DNA from: Budorcas taxicolor
Taxonomy: Eukaryota; Chordata; Mammalia; Artiodactyla; Bovidae
Reading direction: 5' to 3'
Assembly (NCBI RefSeq): GCF_023091745.1
Contig: NC_068910.1
Coordinates: 93,190,170-93,254,169, forward strand
Length of the DNA stretch: 64,000 nucleotides
Shown: one piece after another, positions 33,469-45,684 of the stretch
Layout of the letters: every line of letters begins with the position of its first letter
Numbering within the stretch: the first letter of the stretch is position 1
The notes under the pieces: generated by a model
Databases searched by the model: none
Told to the model about the DNA's origin: nothing
What the model saw: only the letters and a program-made list of their open reading frames with translations
Program-made: the position numbers and the translations under genes

Positions 33469-34398
33469 CTATTCCTTCCCATTCTGTTCCTCTATTTCTT
33501 TGAATTGTTCGCTGAAGAAGGCTTTCTTATCTCTTCTTGCTATTCTTGGGAACTCTGCATTCAGATGCTTATATCTTCCCTTTTCTCCTTTGCTTTTCAC
33601 TTCTCTTCTTTTCACAGCTATTTGCAAGGCCTCCCCAAGCAGCCATTTTGCTTTTTTGCATTTCTTTTCCATGGGGATGGTCTTGATCACTGTCTCCTGT
33701 ACAATGTTATGAACCTCATTCCATAGTTCATCAGGCACTCTATCTATCAGATCTAGTCCCTTAAATCTATTTCTCACTTCCACTGTATAATCATAAGGGA
33801 TTTGATTTAGGTCATACCTGAATGGTCTTGCAATTTTCCCTACTTTCTTCAATTTGAGTCTGAATTTGGTAATAAGGAGTTCATGATCTGAGCCACAGTC
33901 AGCTCCTGGTCTTGTTTTTGTTGACTGTATAGAGCTTCTCCATCTTTGGCTGCAAAGGATGTAATCAATCTGATTTTGGTATTGACCATCTGGCGATGTC
34001 CATATGTAGAGTCTTCTCTTGTGTTGTTGGAAGAGGGTGTTTGCTATGACCAGTGCATTTTCTTTGCAAAACTCTATTAGTCTTTGCCCTGCTTCATTCC
34101 ACATTCCAAGGCCAAATTTGCCTGTTACTCCAGGTGTTTCTTGACTTCCTACTTTTGCATTCCAGTCCCCTATAATGAAAAGGACATCTTTTTTGGGTTT
34201 TATTTCTAAAAGGTCTTGTAGGTCTTCATAGAACTGTTCAACTTCAGCTTCTTCAGCATTACTGATTGGGGCATAGACTTGGATTACCGTGATATTGAAT
34301 AGTTTCCCTTGGAAATGAACAGAGATCATTCTGTTGTTTTTGAGATTGCTCTTTTCTGATAAAACTGTTGGTGATTTTAGTTTCTCTTTTTGGGGCAT
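33469..34398 (-). pseudogene. BovB AP-type endonuclease domain
   Basis: An open frame of 309 codons, the longest in the window. Endonuclease signatures are VYAPISNAEE (41-50), IGDWNAKVG (76-84, with the catalytic Asp-Asn pair), QIDYILCSQRW (143-153) and GSDHEL (169-174, catalytic Asp-His). This is the nicking enzyme that primes target-site reverse transcription. The N-terminus, including the first catalytic Asn and Glu boxes, is missing because the element is truncated at 34411. The listed Met is simply the first in frame. The C-terminal half is the Lys/Arg-rich linker. Confidence 0.94.
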
Positions 34399-34482
34399 TT
34401 GTGGTTGATAAGTAATATGTTATACTACTCTTGGAAATACTTGTAAGCCAAAAGGTACATTATAATGCTGTTTTGACTTGCA

Positions 34483-35827
34483 CATGCCAGGTGTAAGGAA
34501 ATGTCACAATAATTAGGTTTCTGGCTGAATCACACTGACTCCATTTTACAGCTTAATCTTAGGGCTGCAGGACTGTACCCCTCCCTTTTCTGAGGAATGA
34601 CTGAGCTTTAGACTATTCACAAGCAATGCCTCCAAGCCAGATCAGTTTCCAATCAACTTTTATTCTTGCCTTCATCTGATCTATGAAAACAGAAAGAATG
34701 CCTTTTGTTGATGAAGATGGCTAAATCATGATATCCCCAGGTTCCATTCAGTAGCAGTACACTTCTCCTTGGGCTTCCCTGGCGGCTCAGGTGGTAAAGA
34801 ATCCACTTATCAATGCAGGAGACTCAGGAGATGCAGGTTCAAACCTTGGGTCAAGAAGATTCCTTAAAGGAGGAAATGACCACCCACTCCAGGATTCTTG
34901 TCCGGGAAATTCCATCGACAGAGGAGCCTGGTGGTCTACAGTCCAGGGGGTCACAAAGAGTCAGGCACACACACTTCTCCCCAGTAGTCAGATTCTGTTT
35001 TTAGCTTTGGCTTCTCCACCTTCCCCAGTACTCCTTTTGACACATGGGAATACAGCTGCAAATGCCTGTGGATCCTTGTCTGCCCAACCCTGCCTGTAAG
35101 TAAGCAATTCACAACAGACTTTATGACTGTGTTTTATGGAGGTACCTGCTTTGTTTTTTGGTTTAAAATAACTTCTCAGTTCAAAGGATATTATTCAATA
35201 TCTCCTCATTATTCAACGCCTTCCAACATTAGTCAAATGGCTCTGAAACCAACTGAATAGGTCTATATCCTGCATCTATTAGGCAGCAAGTTAGCCAAGA
35301 GCAATGAGATGTGGCTCCATAGGCCAAATGTCCAATGGCTGCCTAATCAAACAAAGTTATTTACCAACCCCACTCCAAATACAGTACCCCATCAGTACTC
35401 CAAAATGGTCAGGGGACTGGCTGACTGGGATGTTCCCTACTCTGACACATGTGCACAGCTCACAGTATCATTTACTTAGGTAACCTCTGGCAGCCATCGG
35501 GCTCATTAAATGTTCATACACATTCCACGTATACATATATGTAATTACAACAGATTGAATTATGGGAAGTACACACACATTACAGCCTTTTGTTATATAA
35601 CCTGCAGCTGTCAGTTAAGACCGTCGATCAACAATCTCTTGGATTATGCATATAACCTTGCCTTAAAAACTCTGCACCCCAGCCCTCTGGAGCCATTGCC
35701 TTCCTTACTGTGTCTCACCTCTCCTTTGAGGTTTTCCCTCTGTTCCGTTTTTCCTTATCTTCAATAAACTCTCTGAGGCAAGACTTCAGATTCTTCTTTG
35801 CATCCTTACCAGGAACCGAGTCCCACA
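34483..35827 (+). mobile_element. Probable endogenous retrovirus LTR (class I type)
   Basis: The 3' half shows 'tgcatataaccttgccttaaaaactctgcacccc', then a pyrimidine-rich block, a clear poly(A) signal 'tcaataaactc' near 35760, and the end 'ccaggaaccgagtcccaca'. The left part has 'actccattttacagcttaatc', a string common near the start of class I LTRs. A Bov-tA interrupts it at 34769-34970. No viral coding sequence is seen. The family is not assigned and the outer limits are estimates. Confidence 0.55.
34769..34970 (+). mobile_element. Bov-tA SINE with 10-bp TSD
   Basis: A forward copy from 'ttgggcttccctggcggctcagg' to 'cacaaagagtcaggcac'. It is flanked by acacttctcc at 34759-34768 and 34971-34980. 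The B box is weakened (ggttcaaacct). Confidence 0.95.
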
Positions 35828-37452
35828 GGAGTAAATGTCTCCAGACTCCTCCACTAGTAGATGTACTTTTTGCCATCAGGTAATATTAAAGAATGTCTGT
35901 ATTTTTATATCTGTAAAAAAAATTTACAATTGTAGGACTTATCTCACAGAGCCATTGTGAGAGGTAAATAAAATTTGTGTTTCAAATACTTAGGAGAGAG
36001 TTAGGTGCATAGCATGTTCTAGCTATTTAAGGCAAAAACTGCACATGACCTTTGTTATTTAGATCTTAATATAATGGACATGACCGCATGTAATTTTATA
36101 TCTCTCTTATCCTTTCTTCTAAACTTTCAAGAGAACGTGTTTCTTTTGGGGGCTCTTAGGGGATGATTTTCTTTAAACTAGGCCTCGAGTTCAGAAGAGG
36201 ATCTATAGCTCTTCTAGTTCCTGGATTCCTGAAACACCCCCCAAGCTGAGGCTTCAGGAATAAGTATAAGAGGCCTGTGTATGGATTTGCCTATTAATGA
36301 GGTTGACAAACATATTTATTCATTTAAAATCAGTCATTCAGCACTTCATCCTCCAGGAGTTTGTATTTCTAAGGCGAGCCAGGGACAAAGCAAATATTAG
36401 AAAATAATATGACCTTGCTATTGATACAAAGAAAGTCTTTGCTGGTATTGAAACACATCACAAAGTCCCCACCTGAATCATAGGCAGTCAGGGAGAAGGG
36501 AGGTGCGAGAGCATGAACAGTTGTTATCTAAGTGGAATGTGAAGAAAAGAGAAGATAGTAGGCAGAGGAACAGCCCATTCAAAGACAAATGGTTTAGTAT
36601 AACTAGAAAATTAAGTGCAAGACTGAAAGTAATTGATGAGGATGCTAGAGATGGTCAAAAGAGGCTGTTAGCATGTGATCTAGCATGAAGGGGAGAATCT
36701 GGTATGAACAGTCAAGACTACATATTTTGATATAAAAACAAGAGTTGCCAAAGTTGTTCTGCTTTGTCTTGAGCACTCACTCTGGAAAATCGATAAAACA
36801 GGAACTAGGAACTTACTGAGAAACTTAAAAGTTAAGCATCTAAGTAGAGAGTCTACCCAACAAAATGCCTCACCATGAGTACTGACTACCAAAAAACAGA
36901 AAAAAAGAAAGAGAGAGAGAGAGAAATACTCAAGCTGTATTATTGAATGTAGTAGAAAAACAGTATAAAATTGTAAGAAGGATAAGCATGGGTCAGATTT
37001 TTCTGGCCAAGCTAATAATTTAGACAACATCCTTAAAGCAGTTTGAAATAGTTCAGGCTTTTAAACAAAGTTTGAGTCATTTGCCTTAAAAAAAAAAAAA
37101 AAAAGTCTGTCTGAAAGCAATATGCAAGACTTACAAGAGGTTTCAAGGCCAGGGTTTTTTTTTTTTTTTTTTTTGGACATGATTCTGGTGAGAAATGATC
37201 AGAGACTGAGCTAAACTACACAGCATTGATGCATTTTTAGAGATAGTAAAGGAATTAGCTATGTTATAGTAGGACGTTTACCCTATTTGAACTCAGTGTC
37301 TCCCTCTGCCCTAAACTGGATACATGATCACAGACTCTGATATTCATGTGTGCACTTTTATTTTCTAATAAGAAATTAGACTGATCCTTAAGTCAAAAGG
37401 AAAGATGACTATAGAGGATAACATGATTTCAATATCTTCAAATATGACTCAT
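35828..37452. other. Anonymous sequence with A and T runs
   Basis: Nothing is recognised except an A18 run (37091-37108) and a T18 run (37157-37174) that lie 48 bp apart and could pair as a hairpin. Minus-strand frames here show no motifs. Confidence 0.5.
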
Positions 37453-37672
37453 TGAGAGCTGACTCATTGGAAAAGACCCTGATACTGGGAAAAACTGAAG
37501 ATAAAAGGAGAACGGGGTTCATAAGTGGGATGGTTATATAGCATCACTGACTCAATGGACATGAATTTGAGTAAGCTCTGGGATATAGTGAAGGACAGGG
37601 GAGCCTGGCGTTTTGTAGTCCATGGGGTGCAAAGAGGCAGACATGACTTAGAGATTGAACAACAATAACAAA
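37453..37672 (+). mobile_element. BovB 3' fragment, old
   Basis: 'gagctgactcattggaaaagaccctgatactggg..' to '..gagattgaacaacaataac'. It belongs to the same tail subfamily as the copies at 1479 and 15442. The reading frame is broken. Confidence 0.88.
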
Positions 37673-37858
37673 TAGTGAACTGTATCCATGACCAGAATCT
37701 TCTAATGCTCACACGTTAATGATTTCAGATGTAACTTCTTTGAAGTCCAGGTGAATAAGAATGGAGTGAGAGCCCTACTGTGTGTGTACCTCCAGCCCAG
37801 ACCAATCCTTGCAGGCTGATGATTGTATGAAGGGTCTACAATAGGTTTAACGAGCACT

Positions 37859-38056
37859 GAGTGAGTGAGTGAAGTCGCTTAGTCGTGTCCGACTCTTTGC
37901 GACCCACCAGGCTCCTCCATGCAGAGGGTTTCCCAGGCAAGAATACTGGAGTGGGTTGCCATTTCCTTCTCCAGGAGATCTTCCCGACCCAGGGACCGAA
38001 CCCGGGTCTCCTGCATTGCAGGCAGACGCTTAAATCTCTGAGGCACCGGGAAGCCC
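37859..38056 (-). mobile_element. Bov-tA SINE, 12-bp TSD with one mismatch
   Basis: A reverse copy from 'gagtgagtgagtgaagtcgc' to 'gcaccgggaagccc'. The flanks are ttaacgagcact (37847-37858) and ttaatgagcact (38057-38068). It lacks about 20 bp after 'gcgaccc' relative to other copies. Confidence 0.94.
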
Positions 38057-39982
38057 TTAATGAGCACTAAATATCTACAAATGGAATTGCAAAGAGAGGA
38101 AGGAGACTGATTCCTCCTGGTAGCTGCAGTATACAGATTGTTAATCAAAATTAAAATATTTCTTAACAAAGGAATAAACATGTAAAGATATAAAATCAAC
38201 ACAAAGACTGATTATAATACAAAAGTAGTTCCTTCCTTTCTATTTCTACCCCTTCAATCCTGCCTTCAAGAAGATATCACCATTCACTTCTTCAGATGTT
38301 TCATTAAGCATTAATTCTATGTTTCTAAAAATATGCTAATATTGTTATTTAATGATTTATCAATTTAAAAAATATTATAGGTGCTTCCTTATGGAGGATT
38401 AATGTATACTTATTTAATTTCCTACTTCCTCCCCAGACTCCTAATTTATTTATCTTGATGAATGAATCACCAATGTTTATATTTTTTGCATTTCAAAAAA
38501 ATAATGTTCACTGCAGAGCCAAAAAACTTACTACAATTACATTTTCTTATATGTGCTACATTTCATGTTCTATAAAAAAAAAAAAAAAAAACTTCTTTTT
38601 CTTAGATTATTTGCTATCAGAAAGCCGTAATTGTAGAAGTGCTCACTCATATCGTGTATTCCATTGCCCCTTCCCCTTTATATTTATTTTCATGAAAAAG
38701 CAATAATGGTCACTGGTTAGAAGCACAAATCATGCCTGGAAAAAAAAAATAAACCCCATTATATTTAAGTACTCTATCTCCCAACTAGAAACAAAACTGA
38801 GTCTTCAATAGACCATTAATAGTGGAATTCCATGCGTCAAGCTCATACGGAGCTTATATTTTTGCTGCTATGCCCACATTGATCAAGCACTAGGAAGATG
38901 GGAAATGAGATTTATCAGCATTTACAAAATGTATTATCTTGACAAATGCTTATTCAGAGCCTCCTATTAAGCAGATGTCCTTTGTTAAGTAGTCACCTAT
39001 AACACAGATATTTGTGTATTTCAGCCCATCCTAAAATATCCATCTATAAACTTCTTCCCCAGATACCTTTGGAATTACTGTTCCAGTCCTATTCTTTCCA
39101 CATTTCTGCTCATCAGCCCCAAACATTAACATTAGTCTCAACTTTTTTTTTTTTTTAATCCTTGACCTTATTTAGCCAAGAAGCAATTCTTAAATAAAAT
39201 GCCATTACCACTTTTAAACCTATACCTCACTGAACACAGCACTGTACGGGAAGAAGTCACAAAAAAAGAATCTAGAACTATTTGTAATGCCACTTGACCC
39301 TCCTTCTAGAGATTTTAAAGAAACTGTTATGCTATTGAGAAGGCAAGTAATGAAATTAGGTATTAGTTCTATGAGCTGATAATACGGCTCCAACTCCAAG
39401 GTGAAGAACCACAGCTTATACTTAGGCTTGAGACCAACTTAAAACTTCAAAGAAGAAGGAAAATCAAGGTGATCAAGTCTTGGATTAAAGATGCTTCTAT
39501 AAAAAATTTTCAAACCATGCCTAAATATCAAGCTACTTAATTTAACATTTATCATCTGCTCTGAGTCACCATAAAAAATTAATTATTTGCAGGTTTGTAT
39601 AAAGTAAAAAACAAGATTTTGGTAAAGGTAATGACTGTAGCCAATAAAAGGAGCATTGAGAACAGAGAAATTCATATAGAAAGTAGGTTTAAAGGATTCA
39701 TGTACAGGTTTCATAGAAAATATAATTCTCAAAAACAAGTGAGTTTAATTTTAAAAATTAATAAGTTAAATTTTAAAATGTTGGCTGGGTTTATAATTGC
39801 AAATTGCTTGAAAGAGAGAGTTGAATCTAAACTTTATGTTTTGAATTCATAGACTAAAACACAAAATAAGAAGTTTGATTTATGTAAAGTTTTCACTGGT
39901 TATTAATTATTTAAAGAAATAAAATATATTATAAATAAAATAATGACATATAATATAAAATATATTATTAATATATTATAAA
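38057..39982. other. Anonymous AT-rich sequence
   Basis: No feature is recognised apart from an A-run at about 38573-38591 and a T-run near 39146-39157. The frame at 39595-39852 (85 codons, Lys-rich) has no recognisable motif. Confidence 0.5.
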
Positions 39983-40099
39983 ATGGCAACCCACTCCAAT
40001 ATTCTTGCCTGGAAAATCCCATGGATGAAGGAGCCTGGTTGGCTACTGTCCATGGGATCGCAAAGAGTCGGACACGACTAAGCAACTTCACTATCACTA
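39983..40099 (+). mobile_element. Bov-A monomer SINE
   Basis: 'aatggcaacccactccaatattcttgcc..' to '..cacgactaagcaacttcactatcac'. It sits in a nearly pure A/T tract (about 39900-40210). Confidence 0.92.
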
Positions 40100-41914
40100 T
40101 ATTATATATAATTATATTTGTATATAATTATAATTATATAATATAAATTTATAATTTATATATTTATTATATAATTATAATATTTAATAATAATAAATAT
40201 ATTGTAAATAAAATATTATAGTGAAGCTAAGCAGAAAAAAAAATACAGGTAATTTTCAATATTGAGAATAAACAAAGAGACATTTTACTACTTGGTCCAG
40301 AGTAAATACTGGAAGAAGTAACCACCGTCAAGCTAAACTGAGATGCTGTTTGTATTCAGAGTCCAACCTGATAAGGTCACGGGCCAGATGGTTTACCCAG
40401 GAAAAAAGACAATGTTATAAAAATTAGGCCATCAGGGTCTTTGATTGTTTTATTGAGCTACACTGAGATGAAGTGAGGGAAAAGTGTTTTTCTCAGTAAG
40501 CCTTGGCCTCTGGAATCTCATTTGTTGTTTGGTAAGAATGGCTTAACACAGTTACATGCTGAGCTGCTAGTAAATTCAGCAAATGAAGACTTCTGTCTCA
40601 GTGAGGGCCTTGCCGCCACTTTTGAAAAACAACTGTCCCAAAGCTAACAAGGGACTTTGGCAATATAATAAATAGAAAGGGCCAGATTTTACAATACTGA
40701 GCGTCTCTTCGATTTCCTTCCAGAATGTTTTCATACAATTACATTATTCTTACAGTTGCTCCCTAATGGATGAAAGAAGATGCCTCAAAGAGTGTTTACC
40801 TTTTAATAAGACAGATGAAAGAAAGGCCCTTTGGGCTGAAAAGTGTCCACCCATAGCCAGGCCATCTTTTTGATTTTGGTGTTCTTCAGTTTCCCCTGGG
40901 CCATTATTAGGACCATCAGCAAATGTTTTCAGTATTACAGGGATGAACACAGATTAAAAGAGATCTACTTTGTAGACACAACTGAGAAGCTGTAAGAACT
41001 TTCTGTGAAGAAATACTGCCTAATAATTTCTCCCTGACCAGTTTATAATAGGAAATCCAAACTAGCTTGGGAAAAGATCATGGAAATGAAAATATTTTAG
41101 AGACAACCTAAATTGTAGAAAGCCTAAGGTCCCAGTTGATAACAAGAGATATTCAGAATGCTGTGATAAATGCTCCTGTTGATGAAGAATGCACGATATT
41201 GACTTGACATAATTAGCCTGACTCATCTAGAGCCAGACTGTTGTTTATTAACTCACAGCAGTTTGTAGCCCCTGAGATTCATAAAGGTGTATCTCAGGGA
41301 AACATTAAATGCCCTCAACCCCTGAGTCAACCCTTATTTCCATAGATAACCAGGTATTTTTAAAAATATTCACTCATATATTAGTTTGTTACTATTTTGA
41401 GATGTAGTCAGATCATATATGTAGATTTCCAATAAGTTTGAAATGCCACACTATCACCTTATATGTGCCTTGCTCTTTGTAAAATTTTTATTGTTTTTAT
41501 GTCTAGTATTTTCACAAATTTAAAGTTAGCCTATCTTATTATTTCACTAGCTGTGGATACAGAAAAATCAGAACTTAGGATGTGTAAAGTATAGAAACAA
41601 TGTCAGCTAAACTAAACAAAGGCCAACATGAGGCCCAGAACCTGCAAGACATTGGCCCTGGGTACCAATAAGTAGACACTGATAAAAAAGAATGGTGAGC
41701 TAAATTAAAAAATGGACTTTGAAATGGGATGAGTTGTTGTGTAAAAACAAGATTCTACAAACCTTGGCAGGAATGATACTCAGAATATGATGGGACTACA
41801 TATGCATACACAAACACACACAGAGGCATAAAGGTAAGTGTATGAGGAAATGTATGTATGAATTAATTTGATTGTGGTAATCATTTACATACATGCATAT
41901 ATATGTGTACACAC
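40100..41914. other. Anonymous sequence
   Basis: 40100-40210 is almost entirely A and T. The rest is unique-looking with no identified feature. 40300-41340 is less AT-rich than the flanks. Confidence 0.5.
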
Positions 41915-42127
41915 ACAGTTGACTCTTGAACAACTCAGGGTTTGGAGCAGACTCCACGCAGTTGAAAATCTATGTGTAATTTTACAGTCGGACTACCATA
42001 TCTACAGTTTCACATCATCAGATTCAATCAATACTGGTTCTGTGGGCTGTGTATGTGTTTATTTTAAAAGATCCTCCTGTAAGTGGACCCACACATTTTA
42101 AAACTGGGTTGTTCAACAGTCAACTGT
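41915..42127 (+). mobile_element. Short non-autonomous DNA transposon (MITE) with terminal inverted repeats
   Basis: The left end 'acagttgactcttgaacaac' and the right end 'gttgttcaacagtcaactgt' are inverted repeats of about 20-25 bp with a few mismatches. The 213-bp length and lack of coding capacity fit a mammalian mariner- or Tigger-type MITE. The exact family name is not certain. The flanks may include a TA target. Confidence 0.75.
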
Positions 42128-43234
42128 ATGTCAAGCCATCTTAAATACATACAGTTTTTATTTGTCAATGATACCTCAGTAAACTTGGAGAAAAAATACA
42201 TGATGAGATCAAATTATCAGAACAGGCACTATCAGAATTGGTGCTGCATGCAGTGCTGAAGCAGAGTCCTGCAGGCAAGGGCAAGGGTGGTACTGAGTCT
42301 CATAGGACTCAAGGAAGTGGCTGCATTCAGGAAAGAGGTTTTCCAACATTTAAAAACTATTAAAGCCACACCAGTTAAATGGCAGCTATGCCAGCACCAT
42401 CCTGAGCTGGCTCTCTTAAGCAGAGGTTGTACACACATACTCAGCACTAACTACCACATGACTGAGTGTCTCAGTGCCAAAGACTAAGGCATTCAAGGAT
42501 ACGCCTGGGAGTCAACCCCTCATCACACCTCTGAGGCATTTGGACTTTCGTTTCTCTCACCCCTCCATACTAAAGCAGTCACCAGATCATAATCATCTGT
42601 TTACCTTCTAGGTGATAGTCAAATCTGTTCACCTATTTTGCCTTAGTCATCTCTCTACAACTAATCTGACAGAAGCCTTTATCCTATCAAAACTTTGCAC
42701 TACTAATACAGCTGACTAATCGTTTTTCCCTCAAACGCTTATGTTTTCCTCCACTTTCAAAAGGCATATTTATTTAACAAACCTTTTCTAGCACAATGAG
42801 CCCAAAAGAGGCTTATAATTTAATGAAAGGTTTTAATTCAAGAACCTCACCATTTCAGTGGGATGTCGAACTCAATATACTAAAATTATCAACACTGAAT
42901 GTTAAAATTTTCAGTTAACTTTAAACAAAGTCTATGTGGATGTGCCTTATAGGATATTAAATAAAAGAGATAAAACTAGCATGGCAAATGTTTTTCTTTG
43001 ATTGCAGGCCCAGCTCCTCTGTTTTACAGTTTTAAAAATGACTGTATTGACACCATGCAATGTAATGTGGTTAGAAAAATACAATTGAAGATGCTTTAGC
43101 AAAATATACTTACTACCTAAGTAAACCTCAGTTTTTGTGTTGAAAAATACTGAAGTTGAAAATTCCAAAAACAAATTCTGATTTCTACATGCGATGAGTT
43201 TTACTAACAATCATAATTATATAAGCCAAGTGCC
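42128..43234. other. Anonymous sequence
   Basis: No recognised repeat. The stretch 42230-42480 has overlapping open frames on both strands (66 codons plus, 71 codons minus) and is richer in G and C than its flanks. No domain could be named. It may be a relic of an old element. Confidence 0.4.
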
Positions 43235-43425
43235 TGAGTACGTTTTATATTCAAGACACCAATCTATGCATTTCATATGAGTTTTTTCATTCAATTTTTG
43301 CAAAAACCCTTTGAAGTAGATATTATTATTGCTATATTGTTTCAGCAATAAGGAAATGAGAGACTAGTTCATTTACCCAAATTCAAATTCTAGGAAATGG
43401 TGTGGTTAGAGTTGAAAATCAGGCA
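43235..43425 (+). mobile_element. MIR SINE
   Basis: MIR text includes 'aaaaccctttgaagtagatattattattgctatattgtttcagcaataaggaaa' and 'tggtgtggttagagttgaaaatcaggc'. Old and diverged. Confidence 0.75.
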
Positions 43426-43600
43426 TGTGGAATACACTGTCTTTTCTAAATGTTTAAAATATACTTGTCCCTTTCATAAAATTGTTTTAGTTAAGTTGAT
43501 AACCAAGATTAATTCCATTGTGCAAACACATTTTACTTAAAACATTAGTATCTTCCTTTTGCTCCTTTTGTTCCTTCAAGTATGTAGCTTCCACTGACAA

Positions 43601-43602
<2 letters not shown>

Positions 43603-43636
<34 letters not shown>
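43603..43636. repeat. (AT)n microsatellite
   Basis: About 17 AT units without interruption. Confidence 0.97.
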
Positions 43637-43641
<5 letters not shown>

Positions 43642-44364
43642 TGGTTACCTATGCAGTTACTTTTGAAAGGCAATGGTATCTTTCTGTAAAATATCCACCA
43701 GTCCTGTCATCTCAAGCTGCCCAAATCTAACCTGTGAACTGCTATAGGACAAATCTGATTACATTAACTGGTTTAGTTGTAAGAAGCCCTTCTTGACATC
43801 TTAGAAAATCTAGTCAGCTACCATTGGAGGCCTGTCCTGACCTCACAAAGTTAGATTTGTATGCTGGTTGGAAGCAAAGCCTATACTTGTTCAAACCAAT
43901 CTATGCACTGTTCTCAAACCACTTCTATTTTACCAGTGCATTTCTGCTTCCTATAATAATTTTCTCATTTCTGTTTATTGCAATAATTCCATTTTATCAG
44001 ATTTACATTTTCTCTTGAGTCTTCACAATCCACTCAGAATAACCTCTTCAAATCTTTTTCTGCAATCCAATACTATTCATATTTTTGATACCTTTTTTAT
44101 CACAAAGAATTATGCAAATACATTGTCCTTGATTAACATATGATTTTTTGTTCTGTTCCTCCAGATAAAAAAACAAATATTAACTATCTTAGCCATCGTT
44201 TCATGATTTAATTTGAATGTTTATATAAGAATGTGACTTCTTAAATGTCTGTTTTTCAAATATGAAATTATTTGCTTTATTTTTAGACCATTATTGTTTT
44301 CAACTCTGTCCTTCCTTCATTGTGTAGATAATTACTTTCTTAAGCACTTTTGAAAAAGTTTGTT
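43637..44364. other. Anonymous sequence
   Basis: No feature recognised. The frames at 43824-44143 are hydrophobic by T-richness only. Confidence 0.5.
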
Positions 44365-44570
44365 TCAAATGACACTAAAGGTAAAGAACCTGCCTACCAA
44401 TATGGGAGACAGGTGTGGGTTTGCTCCCTGGGTTAGGAAGATCCCCTGAAGGAGGGCATGGCAACCCACTCCAGTATTCTTGCCTGGAGAATCCCATTGA
44501 CAGAGGAGTCCAGTGAGCTACAGTCCCTAAGGTCGCAAACAGTCAGACATGATTGAGGGGACTCAACATA
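44365..44570 (+). mobile_element. Bov-tA SINE, head decayed
   Basis: The recognisable text starts at 'aaaggtaaagaacctgcctacc', continues with 'ggtttgctccctgggttagg' and ends at 'cagacatgattgaggggac'. The tRNA-like head is nearly lost. Confidence 0.88.
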
Positions 44571-45684
44571 CACACAGGAATAATAGGTGAAGTGATATCA
44601 ATAAGCATGAACCAAGTTCTTAGAATAATTGGTAGCAATCTGTGCTGGAACTTTATGCTTCATATGGTGGATCCAAGTGGAGAAATGGCACTAAAAAGAG
44701 ACAGTCAAGGTAGAATAAAGCTTTATATACTACAGTATATTTGACAGGTTTTTTATTTTATCTGTTCACAAAATGATGGCACAATTCTCTTTTTTTTCAG
44801 TACTTTACTGTTATAGTTCTACAAGTTTGTCTTATAAAAGCATATCTGTTTTACCCACATACAGGTCAATTCTCTTGAGAATGTCAATAATAATAGAGAA
44901 TCTTAGTGCTCAATATTATTGACAATCAGAGAGAGAGCACTGAAGACAATCTTTCTTTAGTGAAGAAAGTGAAAGGAATCAAAACTAATTGATATTTTTC
45001 CCACAACGATGAAATTTCCTTTCTTTACATAATTGTTTACCTTTGTTCTCTGGTTTTCTTGGTTACTGTCAAAACCAGAATCACTGGGCAAATGATTGTC
45101 AGTGTTGGCAAACACTCAATCATATATTTTGAACTCTCATTTTTATCCCTGTTTTATAAGGATGATGGAAGACATAATCCAAAAGAAAAAAAAAAAAGAT
45201 TTTTATACCTAAAAGAGATTGTCTTTTAAATCAGTCATTAGTCTTTCCTACAGTAATTTTTTCTGTTACTATTATGTTTGTTCAAAACTGTTCAAAGTTA
45301 GTAACAGGAATTACCTATAGCAACCACTACAACAAGGTCACTTTCTGTTCCAGATGAATAATTTCACAAATATTCAGGTGCATTCTTTCCTGTGTCTTCT
45401 AATGTTTTGGCAAGTGGACCATAAAAAATTGGATGTCCTTTTTGGTCTAATAGTTACATCTCTCCTATATTCCCTAGGTGCATTTTCCAGATTTTCTTTT
45501 TTTCCTCCCTAGAGGAAATTTGGTTAGGTTTTAGTTAAGAATAAATATTCATAATAAAATAAATGTATCTCTTGTATGATACTTATCAAGTGATAAGATT
45601 CTCTGAAACATGGTAAATTTAATTAAGTAAAAACACAAAATTAAAGGACTAGAAAGTTTAATAATAATAGAGATGTTAGTATAA
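44571..45684. other. Anonymous sequence
   Basis: No feature is recognised. An A-run lies at about 45185-45197. Confidence 0.5.

Larger units (their letters stand above)
31760..34411 (-). mobile_element. BovB LINE, best preserved copy (2.65 kb)
   Basis: It begins at the left with the inverted tail 'cagttcagttcaatcgctcagtcg' and extends on the minus strand through the C-terminal region, the whole reverse transcriptase, the linker and most of the apurinic-type endonuclease, stopping at 34411. BovB is an RTE-clade LINE with one long ORF encoding endonuclease then RT. About 0.6 kb at the 5' end, including the N-terminus of the endonuclease, is missing. Frameshifts or stops separate four open segments, so it is not active. 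Confidence 0.96.

Noticed and set aside
33439..33726. 95-codon plus-strand frame, hydrophobic
   Set aside because: It lies antisense to the BovB endonuclease/linker frame, so it is a shadow of it.
42232..42487. Overlapping 66/71-codon frames on both strands
   Set aside because: Considered as a retrogene remnant, but no domain could be named and there is no poly(A) tail or TSD.
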